Shown piece after piece: positions 30,446 to 40,646 of a DNA stretch of 64,000 nt. The DNA is from Pseudomonas deceptionensis (GTDB lineage Bacteria; Pseudomonadota; Gammaproteobacteria; Pseudomonadales; Pseudomonadaceae). Position numbers and translations under genes: made by a program. How positions within the stretch are numbered: position 1 is the first letter of the stretch; every line of letters begins with the position of its first letter. The DNA lies in the NCBI RefSeq assembly GCF_900106095.1, contig NZ_FNUD01000002.1, forward strand, positions 889,501 to 953,500, in the 5' to 3' direction. A model generated the notes under the pieces. It ran no database searches. It had not been told where the DNA came from and worked only from the letters and a program-made list of their open reading frames with translations.

Positions 30446-31237
30446 TTAAGTTGGCTGAGGCGTGCGGGTGGTACGACGTTGACGACGAACCAGCTCGCCT
30501 GCCAGGGCAAGGTAAGCAATCGCGCCACGGGAGTTTTTGTCATAGGCCAATGCAGGCATGCCGTAGCTCGGGGCTTCGGCCAGACGAATGTTGCGCGGGA
30601 TCACCGTGTCGTACAGCTGTTCGCCGAAGTGTTCCTTGAGCTGAGCCGACACATCGTTCATCAGGCTCAGACGCGGGTCATACATGGTCCGCAACAGGCC
30701 TTCGATCTTCAGGTTCGGGTTCAGCAGCTCGGCAATGCGCTTGATGTTATCCACAAGGTCGCTCAAGCCTTCGAGTGCGAAGTACTCGCACTGCATGGGG
30801 ATAATGACCCCATCGGCAGCAACCAGAGCGTTCAGGGTAAGCATCGACAGCGACGGCGGGCAATCGATCAGAATGTAATCGTAGCTCTCGCGAACCGGCG
30901 CCAGTGCAGTGCGCAGACGACTTTCTTTCATCTGCATTTCGAGCAGTACAACTTCGGCTGCCGTCAGATCACGGTTAGCGGGCAGAAGCTGGTAACCACC
31001 GTGTTCGGAGATATGCATGGCCTGAGCCAGGTCGCATTCACCGATCAACAGGTCGTAGACCGAATTCTCGAGACCGTGTTTATCCACACCGCTACCCATG
31101 GTGGCGTTGCCTTGCGGATCGAGGTCGATCAGAAGCACGCGGCGCTTGGTCGCGACCAGCGATGCTGCGAGGTTGATACAGGTGGTGGTTTTACCCACAC
31201 CACCCTTTTGGTTCGCTATTGCGAATACCTTAGCCAT
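30446..31237 (-). CDS. parA: Chromosome-partitioning ATPase ParA (Soj)
   Basis: A 263-residue deviant Walker ATPase that moves ParB-parS complexes over the nucleoid. Deviant Walker A KGGVGKTT is at residues 11-18 and the switch region contains DLDPQGNAT; DCPPSLSMLT is Walker B. I chose the ATG at 31237 by family length; a TTG at 31255 would add six residues. Two exact DnaA boxes occur inside the gene (30747-30755 and 31080-31088). Confidence 0.97.
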   Translation of the reverse strand: MAKVFAIANQKGGVGKTTTCINLAASLVATKRRVLLIDLDPQGNATMGSGVDKHGLENSVYDLLIGECDLAQAMHISEHGGYQLLPANRDLTAAEVVLLEMQMKESRLRTALAPVRESYDYILIDCPPSLSMLTLNALVAADGVIIPMQCEYFALEGLSDLVDNIKRIAELLNPNLKIEGLLRTMYDPRLSLMNDVSAQLKEHFGEQLYDTVIPRNIRLAEAPSYGMPALAYDKNSRGAIAYLALAGELVRRQRRTTRTPQPT

Positions 31238-31255
31238 TCTTGCTTGCGTTCCCAA

Positions 31256-31900
31256 TCATGCCGTGCGGCGCAGTATCAGCAGATGGCGTTGGCCTTGGCA
31301 ACCTGGAACGGTCAAGGCGTGTTCGCTATCTAGACGAAAATCAGACGGCAATGCTACCAGCTCATCGGCAGGATGAACGCCCTTCATTGCCAACCAGCGC
31401 GTTTCGCTGTTGCCCAGGTGGCGCGTCCAGTTGCTGAAGTTTTCCATGCTGCTGAAAGCCCTGGAAACAATTCCATTGAATGGCAGCTCTGGCTGAAACT
31501 CCTCAACGCGACTGTGGATAACTTGCAAGTTATCCAGTTTGAGCTCGAGTTTAACCTGGGTCAGAAAACGGGTTTTCTTGCCGTTGCTGTCCAGACAGGT
31601 CACTTGAGACTCAGGAAACAGGATCGCCAGGGGAATCCCCGGCATGCCGCCGCCGCTGCCCACATCCAGCCAACGGCCGTTTTCGATGAAGGGCATCACG
31701 CTGAGACTGTCGAGCAAATGGCGCGAAACCATTTCGTCCGGGTTACGCACAGCCGTGAGGTTGTAGGCCTTGTTCCATTTGATCAACAGGGCCAGGTAGC
31801 CCAGCAATTGCTGGTGCTGGCTTTCGGTCAGTGCAACGCCCAACTGGCGTGCACCTGTGGATAACTCTTCGGCGTGTTGTGCGGTAACCAGCGAACTCAA
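31256..31900 (-). CDS. rsmG: 16S rRNA m7G527 methyltransferase
   Basis: A 214-residue SAM-dependent methyltransferase of 16S rRNA G527 (formerly GidB). The SAM motif is [15 protein letters not shown]. The start is a TTG at 31900 overlapping the mnmG stop by four bases (TTGA), with GGAG eight bases upstream. Two exact DnaA boxes fall in the gene (31513-31521, 31856-31864). Confidence 0.95.
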   Translation of the reverse strand: MSSLVTAQHAEELSTGARQLGVALTESQHQQLLGYLALLIKWNKAYNLTAVRNPDEMVSRHLLDSLSVMPFIENGRWLDVGSGGGMPGIPLAILFPESQVTCLDSNGKKTRFLTQVKLELKLDNLQVIHSRVEEFQPELPFNGIVSRAFSSMENFSNWTRHLGNSETRWLAMKGVHPADELVALPSDFRLDSEHALTVPGCQGQRHLLILRRTA

Positions 31901-33789
31901 GCGTTTTGCTCCAACGTGCGGCCAGCGCCGCGCTTTTTCAGGTGAATCATCAACAGGGAAATCGCCGCCGGCGTGACGCCGGGGATACGCGAAGCCTGAC
32001 CCAGGGTCTCTGGACGGGTTGCGCCAAGCTTGCTCTGGATCTCTTTCGACAGCCCGGAGATGTTCGTGTAATCGATATCCACAGGCAGTTTGGTATTTTC
32101 ACTGGCGCGCAGACGGGCAATTTCGTCTTGTTGACGATCGATATAACCGGCGTACTTGGTTTTGATCTCAACCTGTTCGGCGACCAACGGATCTTCGGCG
32201 CCCTGCCCGGTCACTTCAACCAGGCCGACGTAGTCGATTTCAGGACGGGTCAGCAGATTGAGCAAATTGTATTCATGGGTCAGCGGTGTGCCGAATTTGG
32301 CAGCAATGGCATCGCCCTGCTCAGTGCCCGGGCGAACCCAGGTACTTTTCAGTCGCTGTTCTTCTTGCGCGATGCTTTCACGCTTGGTGCAGAAAGCAGC
32401 CCAACGGGCGTCATCGACCAGGCCCAACTCGCGACCTTTTTCGGTCAAGCGCATGTCAGCGTTGTCTTCGCGCAGGATCAGGCGGTATTCGGCACGGGAT
32501 GTGAACATCCGATACGGTTCTTGAGTACCCAAGGTAATCAGGTCGTCGACCAATACCCCGATGTACGCCTCATCGCGACGCGGGCACCAGCTTTCCTTGC
32601 CCTGTGCGAGCAATGCCGCGTTGGCGCCAGCCAGCAAACCTTGAGCACCGGCTTCTTCGTAACCGGTAGTGCCGTTGATTTGTCCTGCAAAGAACAAACC
32701 GCCAATCACTTTGGTTTCGAGGCTGTACTTCAGGTCGCGCGGATCGAAGTAGTCGTATTCGATGGCGTAGCCGGGCCGCACGATGTGGGCGTTTTCCATG
32801 CCGCGAATCGATTGCACGATCTGGATTTGCACATCGAACGGCAGGGAGGTGGAGATCCCGTTCGGATACAGCTCGTGTGTGGTCAAACCTTCCGGCTCGA
32901 TGAAGACCTGATGGCTTTCCTTGTCGGCAAAGCGATGGATTTTGTCTTCGATCGACGGGCAGTAACGCGGGCCAATCCCTTCGATTACACCTGAGTACAT
33001 CGGTGAGCGATCGAGGTTGGACGCGATGATTTCGTGTGTGCGGGCGTTGGTATGGGTAATCCAGCAACTGACCTGGGCCGGATGCTGTTCTTTGTTGCCC
33101 ATGAACGACATCACTGGGATCGGGGTATCCCCTGGTTGCTCGGTCATGACCGAGAAATCCACAGAGCGGCCATCGATACGCGGTGGTGTACCGGTTTTCA
33201 GGCGGCCCACCCGCAGAGGCAGTTCACGCAGGCGGTGTGCCAAGGCTATCGAAGGTGGATCACCGGCTCGGCCGCCCGAGTAATTCTGCATTCCAATGTG
33301 GATAAGTCCACCCAGGAAGGTGCCTGTGGTCAAAACCACCGCATCAGCCATAAAACGCAGGCCCATTTGGGTCACTACGCCACGCACTTGATCCTGTTCA
33401 ACGATCAGGTCATCAGCTGCCTGTTGAAATATCCACAGGTTGGGCTGGTTTTCCAGCGTTTCGCGTATCGCCGCCTTGTACAGAATCCGGTCGGCCTGTG
33501 CACGGGTTGCCCGCACTGCCGGGCCTTTGCGCCCATTGAGTACACGGAACTGAATGCCGCCTTTATCGGTAGCCATTGCCATCGCGCCGCCAAGGGCATC
33601 GATTTCTTTAACCAGATGGCTTTTACCAATCCCGCCAATCGCAGGATTGCAGCTCATTTGCCCGAGGGTTTCCACGTTGTGGGTCAACAGCAGGGTTTTT
33701 ACGCCCATGCGTGCTGAAGCAAGTGCAGCCTCGGTTCCGGCGTGACCGCCGCCGATGACGATCACTGCAAAACGGGAAGGGAAATTCAC
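31897..33789 (-). CDS. mnmG: tRNA uridine-5-carboxymethylaminomethyl modification enzyme MnmG
   Basis: A 630-residue FAD enzyme that, with MnmE, modifies wobble uridine 34 of several tRNAs. The FAD motif [11 protein letters not shown] is near residue 12, MSCNPAIGG follows, and the C-terminal helical domain ends [16 protein letters not shown]. The start is a GTG at 33789 ([13 protein letters not shown]) with GAGG six bases upstream. The longer upstream frame is rejected because family length is about 630. The second box-rich region lies immediately upstream. Confidence 0.96.
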   Translation of the reverse strand: MNFPSRFAVIVIGGGHAGTEAALASARMGVKTLLLTHNVETLGQMSCNPAIGGIGKSHLVKEIDALGGAMAMATDKGGIQFRVLNGRKGPAVRATRAQADRILYKAAIRETLENQPNLWIFQQAADDLIVEQDQVRGVVTQMGLRFMADAVVLTTGTFLGGLIHIGMQNYSGGRAGDPPSIALAHRLRELPLRVGRLKTGTPPRIDGRSVDFSVMTEQPGDTPIPVMSFMGNKEQHPAQVSCWITHTNARTHEIIASNLDRSPMYSGVIEGIGPRYCPSIEDKIHRFADKESHQVFIEPEGLTTHELYPNGISTSLPFDVQIQIVQSIRGMENAHIVRPGYAIEYDYFDPRDLKYSLETKVIGGLFFAGQINGTTGYEEAGAQGLLAGANAALLAQGKESWCPRRDEAYIGVLVDDLITLGTQEPYRMFTSRAEYRLILREDNADMRLTEKGRELGLVDDARWAAFCTKRESIAQEEQRLKSTWVRPGTEQGDAIAAKFGTPLTHEYNLLNLLTRPEIDYVGLVEVTGQGAEDPLVAEQVEIKTKYAGYIDRQQDEIARLRASENTKLPVDIDYTNISGLSKEIQSKLGATRPETLGQASRIPGVTPAAISLLMIHLKKRGAGRTLEQNA

Positions 33790-33879
33790 CACGCACCTCG
33801 TGCCTGTTACTAGGGAGTTTTTGGATAGACCGCGAAGTATAGGGACTTCGCCCTTCTTAAAGAACCCTTTGCACAAAAT

Positions 33880-34165
33880 TTAACCAGCTGTGGATAAGGC
33901 AAGATAGATAAATAAATAGAGAAGAAATTTATAAAGCTTTGTTTTTATGTTTATTTCTACTGAGGCACATTTCTGTGGATAGATTGCTACAGGCTATATT
34001 CTACGTACTGTACAGAGATTCAAAAGTCTGTGGTTATACACCGATAAGGGGTTGGGATAAGTGCTTTAAGCCTGTGGGTAAAACAGGTGGTTATCCACAG
34101 GGGTGGTTATCTTCAGTTTTCAGGCCTACTTACCCACTGACCTGAGGGCTAGTTATGCACAGAGC
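33880..34165. other. Second oriC-like DnaA-box cluster upstream of mnmG
   Basis: Within the 503-base gap 33790-34292 there are exact boxes at 33889-33897 (minus), 34091-34099 (plus) and 34153-34161 (TTATGCACA, plus). One-mismatch boxes lie at 33974-33982 and 34073-34081. Bases 33900-33960 are strongly AT-rich (AAGATAGATAAATAAATAGA and following), a plausible unwinding element. The layout, AT stretch to the left of the boxes, repeats that of the rpmH-dnaA origin. Short ORFs here lack ribosome-binding sites. Confidence 0.7.
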
Positions 34166-34213
34166 TTATTCGACGATTTAGAGGGTTTTTGGCCAGTAAA
34201 CAGGCAGCCGAAA

Positions 34214-34243
34214 ACCGCTTGAATGGTCAATCCATCAAGCGGT
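34214..34243 (-). terminator. Terminator of the ABC-F gene
   Basis: ACCGCTTGA and TCAAGCGGT pair, extended by TGG/CCA with a bulged A, and the minus-strand copy runs into GGTTTTC. It lies 50 bases after the ABC-F stop. Confidence 0.7.
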
Positions 34244-34292
34244 CGGACGATCGGTCAGTGATTAAAGTGATAAACGGTACAAGTCAGCACCG

Positions 34293-35909
34293 TTATTGAG
34301 GCGTAATCAGCCAGCCTGTGGGTGATGCCTCAAGTCTGTGGGTAACTCCAATTGCAGTCAGGAACACCTCATCGTGGGAGGTGACAACCAGAGTTCCCGA
34401 GTACTGTTTGAGCATGCTCTCCAGCGCCTGAACCGAAGGCAGATCCAGGTGATTGGCGGGTTCATCGAGCAACAAGAGCTGTGGCGGGGACGCGGCATAA
34501 AACACGCAAGCCATGGCGGCTTTCAGGCGTTCACCGCCACTCAACCGGTTACATGGCTGGTTGATTCGATCCGCGTTTAGGCCTAATTGCGCCAGCCGAG
34601 TGCGTAATTCTCCTTCATTGAGCTGCCGATTGAGGGGCTGCAACTGCTCAAGAACTGTTTGCTCGGGCTTTAACAGTCCCAGGTGCTGGTCGAGATAAGC
34701 GGTGGTTACGAAGGTCCGGGCCTGACCTGAAACAACCGGCAGCTGACCGACCAGTACCTTGAGCAAGGTCGACTTGCCGCAGCCGTTCGGCCCCACCAGG
34801 GCAATACGCTGGCCACGAGTCAGCGTGACATTGATCGAGCGTAAATGCTCAGCTCCCTGTGGCAGACGAGCATCAATCAACTCAGCGATTTGCACCGGTG
34901 CGCTTTGGCAGGCTTGGGGCGGGTAGACAAAGATGGCCTGTTGCTCTTCTACCTGACTCGCGGCCTGGCGCACTTGAGCAGACAATTGTTCCCGTGCCGC
35001 GTCCTGTTGTACCCGCAGTTTGCCGCTGCTGGCCTGGCTGCGTTCCTTTTGCCGGCCCAGCAAAACTTTGGCCTGATTAGCATCACTGGCCTGTTTATGG
35101 CCGCGGGATTGACTGCGTTCCAGACGCTCTTTTTGCTCACGCAGGGCCTGTTCCTGTCGCTTGCGTTCAAGCTTGGCTGACGCCAGTTGTAGCTGCGCCG
35201 CTCGAAGTTGCTCGGCTTTTGCCTGTGTATAAAACGAAAAACCACCTCCATAACGGGTGAGCCCCATGGAAGACAACTCAACAATAACCTCCATGTTCTC
35301 CAACACATCGCGATCGTGGCTGATCACCAGCAAGCCGTTGGGCCAGTTCAGCAACTGCTCATGGAGCGCACGACGGTGCTGGTGATCCAGATGATTAGTG
35401 GGCTCATCCAGTATCAACAGGTCGGCTTGAGACAAGAAAGCGCCCATCAGGGCCACGCGCATGGCTTCGCCCCCACTGAGGTCTGAAGCAGGGGTTGAGG
35501 GCGTCAGGTGTGCAAGATTGTTTTTGGCCAGCTGGTCGAGCAGTTGCTGACGGATGCCCCAGCGTTCGCCGATACAATCGAAGTCCGCTTGCTCAGTGCT
35601 GCCCTGCTCTATTCGCTCAAGGGCGCTGATAACGGGCCGTACACCGGCAAGGTCGGCAACGGTATGACCGGGTTCGGGGCTAACGTGCTGAGCCAGGTAA
35701 TACACGGTGCCACTACGTGTGCAACGGCCTGTGGAGGGGGAGATATGCCCGGCAATCAGGCGTGCCAACAGGCTTTTGCCCACACCATTACGCCCCACCA
35801 GACCGGTACGGCGATGGTCGATATGCAGATCAAGGTCTGTGAACAGGGAACTGCCATCGGGCAGTTGGTAAGAAACGCTTTCCAGCGTTACAGAGGTAAC
35901 GAGAGCCAT
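34293..35909 (-). CDS. ABC-F family ATP-binding protein
   Basis: A 538-residue soluble protein with two ATP-binding cassettes and no membrane domain. Cassette 1 has GRNGVGKS, LSGGEAMRV and LILDEPTNHLD; cassette 2 has GPNGCGKS, LSGGERLKA and LLLDEPANHLD. The linker between them is an Arg/Gln/Lys-rich helix pair (KLERKRQEQALREQ). ABC-F proteins act on the ribosome E site as translation factors or antibiotic-protection proteins. The subfamily cannot be fixed by eye. GGAG lies five bases before the ATG at 35909; a GTG six bases upstream is also in frame. Confidence 0.9.
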   Translation of the reverse strand: MALVTSVTLESVSYQLPDGSSLFTDLDLHIDHRRTGLVGRNGVGKSLLARLIAGHISPSTGRCTRSGTVYYLAQHVSPEPGHTVADLAGVRPVISALERIEQGSTEQADFDCIGERWGIRQQLLDQLAKNNLAHLTPSTPASDLSGGEAMRVALMGAFLSQADLLILDEPTNHLDHQHRRALHEQLLNWPNGLLVISHDRDVLENMEVIVELSSMGLTRYGGGFSFYTQAKAEQLRAAQLQLASAKLERKRQEQALREQKERLERSQSRGHKQASDANQAKVLLGRQKERSQASSGKLRVQQDAAREQLSAQVRQAASQVEEQQAIFVYPPQACQSAPVQIAELIDARLPQGAEHLRSINVTLTRGQRIALVGPNGCGKSTLLKVLVGQLPVVSGQARTFVTTAYLDQHLGLLKPEQTVLEQLQPLNRQLNEGELRTRLAQLGLNADRINQPCNRLSGGERLKAAMACVFYAASPPQLLLLDEPANHLDLPSVQALESMLKQYSGTLVVTSHDEVFLTAIGVTHRLEASPTGWLITPQ

Positions 35910-36059
35910 ATGCACTCCAAAGATGCCCAGAACTGCCCCTGCGGTGAGGGGGATGAGATCTGGCCGCTAACATCGCGGCGGCATCAATTGCGCATTGGAC
36001 TAACACCTCGTGGGATTGAATCGCCAAAACTATAGGACAAAGGCAGAACAATGCCAACC

Positions 36060-36145
36060 TGTGGGAACGGGCTTGCCTGCGATGGCATCACTGAGGTTCA
36101 ACTGTACCCTTGAGGTGCCCGAATCGCGAGCAAGCCCCTCCCACA
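36060..36145. repeat. REP doublet (Pseudomonas-type palindrome pair)
   Basis: TGTGGGAACGGGCTTGCCTG (from 36060) and GCGAGCAAGCCCCTCCCACA (to 36145) are imperfect reverse complements separated by about 40 bases. This is the usual inverted REP pair of fluorescent pseudomonads. It fills the gap between mnmE and the ABC-F gene. Confidence 0.85.
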
Positions 36146-36158
36146 AACGTCGAGCTGG

Positions 36159-37526
36159 TTACTTGCCTATACAGAAACTGGAGAAAATCCGCCCCAGCAA
36201 GTCATCAGAACTGAATGCACCGGTAATCTCGCCCAGCGAATGCTGTGCCTGGCGCAAATCCTCAGCCAGCAACTCCCCTGCGCCCGCCAGGGTCAGTTGC
36301 GCCCTGCCGTGTTCAAGTGCCTTGCTGGCGTGCTGCAACGCCTCCAGGTGGCGGCGGCGCGCGCTGAAGCTGCTTTCAGAGGTCTGCTCATAACCCATGC
36401 AGGCCTTGAGGTGTTCACGCAGCAAATCCAGGCCATCCGTTGATCGGGCGCTAAGGCTGATCGTCACGTGGCCATCGTCACACAGCTGCAGGGCAATGTT
36501 CTCACCGCTCAGGTCGGCCTTATTACGGATCAACGTCACTTTCGCCGGATCTGGACGCTGCTCAAGAAACTCAGGCCACAGCGCAAACGGGTCGTCCGCT
36601 TCCGGTGCAGTGGCATCGACCACCAACAGCACCCGATCGGCTTCGCCAATGGCCTTGAGTGCCCGTTGCACACCGATTTTCTCCACTTGGTCGTCTGTAT
36701 CTCGCAGACCTGCGGTGTCGACCACATGCAACGGCATGCCATCGATGTGGATATGTTCACGCAACACGTCACGGGTTGTGCCGGCAATCTCGGTCACGAT
36801 GGCCGCTTCACGTCCGGCGAGGGCGTTGAGCAGACTCGATTTCCCCGCATTTGGCCGGCCGGCAATCACCACGGTCATACCATCACGCAGCAAGGCACCC
36901 TGCCCGGCTTCGCGCTGAACGGTGGATAACTCTTCGCGAACCTTATCGAGCATGCCAAGCACATGGCCATCGGCCAAAAAGTCGATTTCTTCTTCCGGGA
37001 AATCAATCGCCGCTTCGACATAGATACGCAAACCGATCAATTGCTCGGTCAAGTTATGCACACGCTCAGAGAAAGCGCCTTGCAAGGAACGCAATGCGTT
37101 ACGTGCAGCCTGTGCAGAACTTGCCTCGATCAAGTCGGCAATCGCCTCGGCCTGGGCAAGGTCGAGTTTGTCATTCAGAAACGCCCGCTCGCTGAATTCC
37201 CCCGGACGAGCCAGACGGCAACCGAGTTGAATGCAGCGCTGCAGCAACATATCCAGAACAATCGGGCCGCCATGGCCTTGCAGTTCCAGCACGTCTTCGC
37301 CGGTAAACGAGTTGGGTCCCGGGAAGTACAGCGCAATGCCTTCATCCAGCACTTCACGGTTTTCGCCGTAAAAAGGGCCGTAATGGGCGTAGCGAGGTTT
37401 CAGTTCACGCTCGCTGAACGCTTGCGCCGCAACACTGGCGAGCGGGCCGGAAATACGCACGATTCCCACACCACCTCGGCCCTGGGCAGTCGCTACTGCG
37501 GCAATGGTCTCAGCCGGAACACTCAT
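36159..37526 (-). CDS. mnmE: tRNA modification GTPase MnmE
   Basis: A 455-residue GTPase partner of MnmG. The N-terminal tetrahydrofolate-binding domain begins [21 protein letters not shown]. The inserted G domain has [17 protein letters not shown] and NKADL. The C-terminal motif CIGK holds the conserved cysteine. It is downstream of yidC on the same strand, separated by a strong terminator. Confidence 0.97.
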   Translation of the reverse strand: MSVPAETIAAVATAQGRGGVGIVRISGPLASVAAQAFSERELKPRYAHYGPFYGENREVLDEGIALYFPGPNSFTGEDVLELQGHGGPIVLDMLLQRCIQLGCRLARPGEFSERAFLNDKLDLAQAEAIADLIEASSAQAARNALRSLQGAFSERVHNLTEQLIGLRIYVEAAIDFPEEEIDFLADGHVLGMLDKVREELSTVQREAGQGALLRDGMTVVIAGRPNAGKSSLLNALAGREAAIVTEIAGTTRDVLREHIHIDGMPLHVVDTAGLRDTDDQVEKIGVQRALKAIGEADRVLLVVDATAPEADDPFALWPEFLEQRPDPAKVTLIRNKADLSGENIALQLCDDGHVTISLSARSTDGLDLLREHLKACMGYEQTSESSFSARRRHLEALQHASKALEHGRAQLTLAGAGELLAEDLRQAQHSLGEITGAFSSDDLLGRIFSSFCIGK

Positions 37527-37558
37527 AAACAGGCCTCAAAACAAAAGTGACGGATAGC

Positions 37559-37583
37559 AAAACGCCCCACTAGGGGGCGTTTT
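37559..37583. terminator. Terminator between yidC and mnmE
   Basis: AAAACGCCCC and GGGGCGTTTT form a perfect ten-bp stem around a five-base loop, with T-runs at both ends. It sits 22 bases after the yidC stop. mnmE therefore needs readthrough or its own start within the 32 bases before its ATG. Confidence 0.9.
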
Positions 37584-37605
37584 GAGTGGTGTTCACCAGA
37601 GTAAG

Positions 37606-39291
37606 TTACTCGGCTGCTTTTTTGGTAGCAGCTTCAACTTTACGGGTGATGTACCACTGTTGAGCGATGGACAGGCAGTTGTTCACAACCCAGTACAGCA
37701 CCAGACCAGCAGGGAACCACAGGAAGAAGAAGGTGAAGATGATAGGCATCAGCTTCATCACCTTGGCCTGCATCGGATCCGGCGGAGTCGGGTTCAGACG
37801 CTGCTGGATGAACATGGTTGCGCCCATGATGATCGGCAGAATGAAGAACGGGTCTTTGATCGACAGGTCGGTAATCCAGAGCATGAACGGCGCCTGGCGC
37901 ATTTCAACACTTTCCAGAAGTACCCAGTACAAGGACAGGAAGACCGGCATCTGCACCAGAATCGGCAAGCAGCCGCCCAGTGGGTTGATCTTCTCTTTCT
38001 TGTACAGCTCCATCATCGCTTGCGACATTTTCTGGCGGTCATCACCGAACTGCTCTTTCAGAGCGGCCAGTTTTGGTGCCACGGCGCGCATGCGAGCCAT
38101 CGATTTGTAGCTGGCGGCCGACAGAGGGAAGAAGATCCCTTTGATCAGCATGGTCAGGAAGATAATCGACCAACCCCAGTTACCTACCAGGCTGTGGATA
38201 TGTTGCAGCAGCCAGAAAATAGGCTGGGCAATGAACCACAGAATGCCGTAGTCGACGGTCAGTTCCAGACCTGGGGATAACTCTTTGAGTACACCCTGGC
38301 TTTTTGGACCGGCGTACAACGTAGCGCTGGTTTCAGCCGTTTTGCCCGGCTCAACGGTCAAGGTTGGGCCAGTAAAACCGATGATGTAGTTGCCTTGGTT
38401 GTCTTTGCGGGTCTGAACGACGTTGTTATCGCCTTTCTGAGGAATCCACGCAGTCACAAAGTAGTGTTGCAACCAGGCAACCCAGCCGCCTTGAACGGTT
38501 TCTTTCAGCTGAGCCTTGTCGATATCTTTCATCGACACTTTTTTGTACGGCTCTGAACTTGTCCACAGGGCAGCGCCCAGGTAAGTCGCAGTGCCGGTGG
38601 CGGTGCTGGAAGAAGGATCGGAGCTGGCGTCACGCTTCAATTGCGCGAACAGGTTGCCGTTCCACGGCTTGCTGCTCTCGTTATCAATCAAATAGCTGAC
38701 TTGTACATCGTACAGACCACGCTTGAGCGTGAAACGCTTGATGTAATTGATGCCGTTTTCGCTGAACTTCAGATCAACAACCAGTTGATCCTGGCCTGGG
38801 GCCAGCTCGTAAGTCTTTTTCTCAGTGCTGAAAACAGGACGACCTGACGAACGGGCGTCCGGGCCATCAACGCCTGTCAGGCCACTTTGTGCCAGATAGG
38901 TGCGTTCGTTGCCGTTATCGAACAACTGGAAAGGAACATCCGGGTGATCCTGGCGACGTGGATACAGCGGCAGACGCAGCTGGGCAATATCACCACCCTG
39001 CGGATCAATCGCGATGTCCAGAACATCCGTTTTTACGTGGATGAGGTCTTTGCTTGCAGCCACCGGAGTTTCAGTGGGTGTGCTGGTATCTGTATTGGCG
39101 CTGGGTACATCGGCACTGTTCGAAGCGTTGTTACCTGAAACCGTATCGGGCAAAGCCGGTGCGGTTGTGCTGCTGGCGGCAACATTCTGAGTCGGCAAGG
39201 CAGCTTGGCCGTAGTCCTGGTTCCATTTCAGAACCATAACGTAGGACACGACTGCGAGAGCGACGATCAGGATCGTGCGTTTAATATCCAT
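37606..39291 (-). CDS. yidC: Membrane protein insertase YidC
   Basis: A 561-residue insertase that places proteins in the inner membrane alone or with SecYEG. The N-terminal span (about 5-24) is followed by a large periplasmic beta-domain (about 60-340) and five C-terminal spans (WGWSIIFLTMLIKGIFFPL onward). I chose MDIKRTILIVAL at 39291; the upstream extension in the open frame is not conserved. It lies 13 bases after yidD. Confidence 0.97.
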   Translation of the reverse strand: MDIKRTILIVALAVVSYVMVLKWNQDYGQAALPTQNVAASSTTAPALPDTVSGNNASNSADVPSANTDTSTPTETPVAASKDLIHVKTDVLDIAIDPQGGDIAQLRLPLYPRRQDHPDVPFQLFDNGNERTYLAQSGLTGVDGPDARSSGRPVFSTEKKTYELAPGQDQLVVDLKFSENGINYIKRFTLKRGLYDVQVSYLIDNESSKPWNGNLFAQLKRDASSDPSSSTATGTATYLGAALWTSSEPYKKVSMKDIDKAQLKETVQGGWVAWLQHYFVTAWIPQKGDNNVVQTRKDNQGNYIIGFTGPTLTVEPGKTAETSATLYAGPKSQGVLKELSPGLELTVDYGILWFIAQPIFWLLQHIHSLVGNWGWSIIFLTMLIKGIFFPLSAASYKSMARMRAVAPKLAALKEQFGDDRQKMSQAMMELYKKEKINPLGGCLPILVQMPVFLSLYWVLLESVEMRQAPFMLWITDLSIKDPFFILPIIMGATMFIQQRLNPTPPDPMQAKVMKLMPIIFTFFFLWFPAGLVLYWVVNNCLSIAQQWYITRKVEAATKKAAE

Positions 39292-39304
39292 GATTACTCG
39301 GCCA

Positions 39305-39538
39305 TCAAGAAGAACGGGAGGTAGGGATAGGTGGAACCGGGTCGTAACCACCGGGATTCCACGGGTGACAGCGACCTAAACGACGAAAGGTCAGCCAGCC
39401 GCCGCGCAGAAGGCCATGATTTTCGATGGCTTCCAACGCGTAGCAGGAACAACTGGGGTAGAAACGGCAGTGGCTGGCCATCAAAGGACTAATGGCATAG
39501 CGATAAAACTGGATCGGAACGAGCGCCAGTTTACGCAT
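39305..39538 (-). CDS. yidD: Membrane protein insertion efficiency factor YidD
   Basis: A 77-residue protein with the full YidD signature: [20 protein letters not shown], three cysteines in the first half and [14 protein letters not shown] at the end. It overlaps the rnpA 3' end by eight bases and precedes yidC. It is a peripheral inner-membrane protein thought to aid insertion. Confidence 0.95.
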   Translation of the reverse strand: MRKLALVPIQFYRYAISPLMASHCRFYPSCSCYALEAIENHGLLRGGWLTFRRLGRCHPWNPGGYDPVPPIPTSRSS

Positions 39539-39938
39539 CAGGACTGCCTACCCCTACAGTTTCGGTTTTTACTGCTGGAACTGGCGTATTACGGGCCAGA
39601 CGCTTCCAGAGTTTGCCGAAATGCTGAATCAATTCGGGGTTCTCTACGTCACCCAAACCTTTGCGCGCGACGATAACGATATCCCAACCAACCAGTAAAT
39701 CCTGGTGGAGACGAAACGATTCACGCATCAAACGCTTAAGGCGATTGCGCTCAACGGAGAGCTTTACGCTCTTTTTCCCGATCACTAACCCCAGGCGGGG
39801 GTGATCAAGATCGTTGCTACGCGCAAGGAGCAGGAGATTTTTCCCCGGAACCTTGCCGGTGGGGGAGTCAAAGACTGCCTTGAAATGTCGGGGAGTGAGT
39901 AACCGCTTTTCCCGACTGAAGTCCTGACTCACCACCAT
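39531..39938 (-). CDS. rnpA: Ribonuclease P protein component
   Basis: A 135-residue basic protein that partners the M1 RNA in tRNA 5' maturation. The RNR motif [16 protein letters not shown] is present. I chose ATG 39938 ([14 protein letters not shown]); GTG codons follow directly and are possible starts. The longer open frame runs through rpmH in another frame and is an artefact. Confidence 0.94.
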   Translation of the reverse strand: MVVSQDFSREKRLLTPRHFKAVFDSPTGKVPGKNLLLLARSNDLDHPRLGLVIGKKSVKLSVERNRLKRLMRESFRLHQDLLVGWDIVIVARKGLGDVENPELIQHFGKLWKRLARNTPVPAVKTETVGVGSPDA

Positions 39939-39948
39939 TGTCTGATTA

Positions 39949-40083
39949 TCAAACTGCCAGACGTGCACGGCCTTTGGCGCGGCGACGCGACAGGACTGCA
40001 CGGCCGTTTTTAGTAGCCATGCGTGCACGGAAACCGTGAGTGCGGGCGCGTTTGATAGTGCTTGGTTGGAAAGTACGTTTCAT
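39949..40083 (-). CDS. rpmH: 50S ribosomal protein L34
   Basis: A 44-residue protein reading [19 protein letters not shown] and ending [11 protein letters not shown], the full L34 sequence. It starts 564 bases from dnaA on the opposite strand and ends ten bases before rnpA, the canonical origin arrangement. Confidence 0.98.
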   Translation of the reverse strand: MKRTFQPSTIKRARTHGFRARMATKNGRAVLSRRRAKGRARLAV

Positions 40084-40240
40084 GTCGTGCTACCTGGTTC
40101 GTCCACAACGGGCCGGAATGGCCCCCGTTTTAAGAGACCGGCGATTCTAGAGAAAGCAAGCCAATAGGTCAATTTCCAACCAGCGTTTACCGGTAAATAG
40201 ATGTTTGGCGTTTTGCACAAGCCTTTCGCCTGCCAACTAT

Positions 40241-40580
40241 AGAAATAAAAAAATGAAGTATTTAAAGCTCTTTTAAAGATGTAACTACTCTTATAGGAGC
40301 CATTTTCTGTGGATAACTTAATGCAGCCCTTGTGGATCAAGGCTTTCAGCGATCAGAAAGGTTGTCCAAAAACCGTGCTCTGCCTGTGCTGCACCCGCGG
40401 ATAAGCTGTGCATTAAAGGCCTATTTATCCACAGGCCAGTTATGCACAGAGTTTCGACCCCACTTGTGCAACGGGCTTAGGCCCGCTTATCCACAGACCT
40501 TATGCACATACCATTTGTCGCTTTGTTTACCGTAAAAAGCCGGATTCCTCCTTATAGGCAGGCAACCTACATGTGGATAA
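40241..40580. other. oriC: Chromosomal replication origin oriC (rpmH-dnaA)
   Basis: The 563-base rpmH-dnaA gap (40084-40646) holds exact DnaA boxes at 40308-40316 (minus), 40425-40433, 40440-40448, 40487-40495 and 40500-40508 (all plus), and 40572-40580 (minus). Near matches lie at 40331-40339 and 40407-40415. Two plus boxes are TTATCCACA and two TTATGCACA, alternating in pairs 15 and 13 bases apart. AT-rich DNA at about 40241-40300 is the likely unwinding element. Position and content match known Pseudomonas origins. Confidence 0.93.
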
Positions 40581-40646
40581 GTAGGCCAGCGGCCGTTACA
40601 ATGGCGCCTGTTTTTGCCTCACCGGCTTTCAACTTAGGGGATATCC

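Noticed and set aside
33939..34145. Short plus-strand ORF in the mnmG upstream region
   Set aside because: It lies over DnaA boxes and the AT tract, has no ribosome-binding site and no coding character.
40080..40535. Short ORFs on both strands within the rpmH-dnaA gap
   Set aside because: They fall in oriC, include DnaA boxes and have no translation signals.
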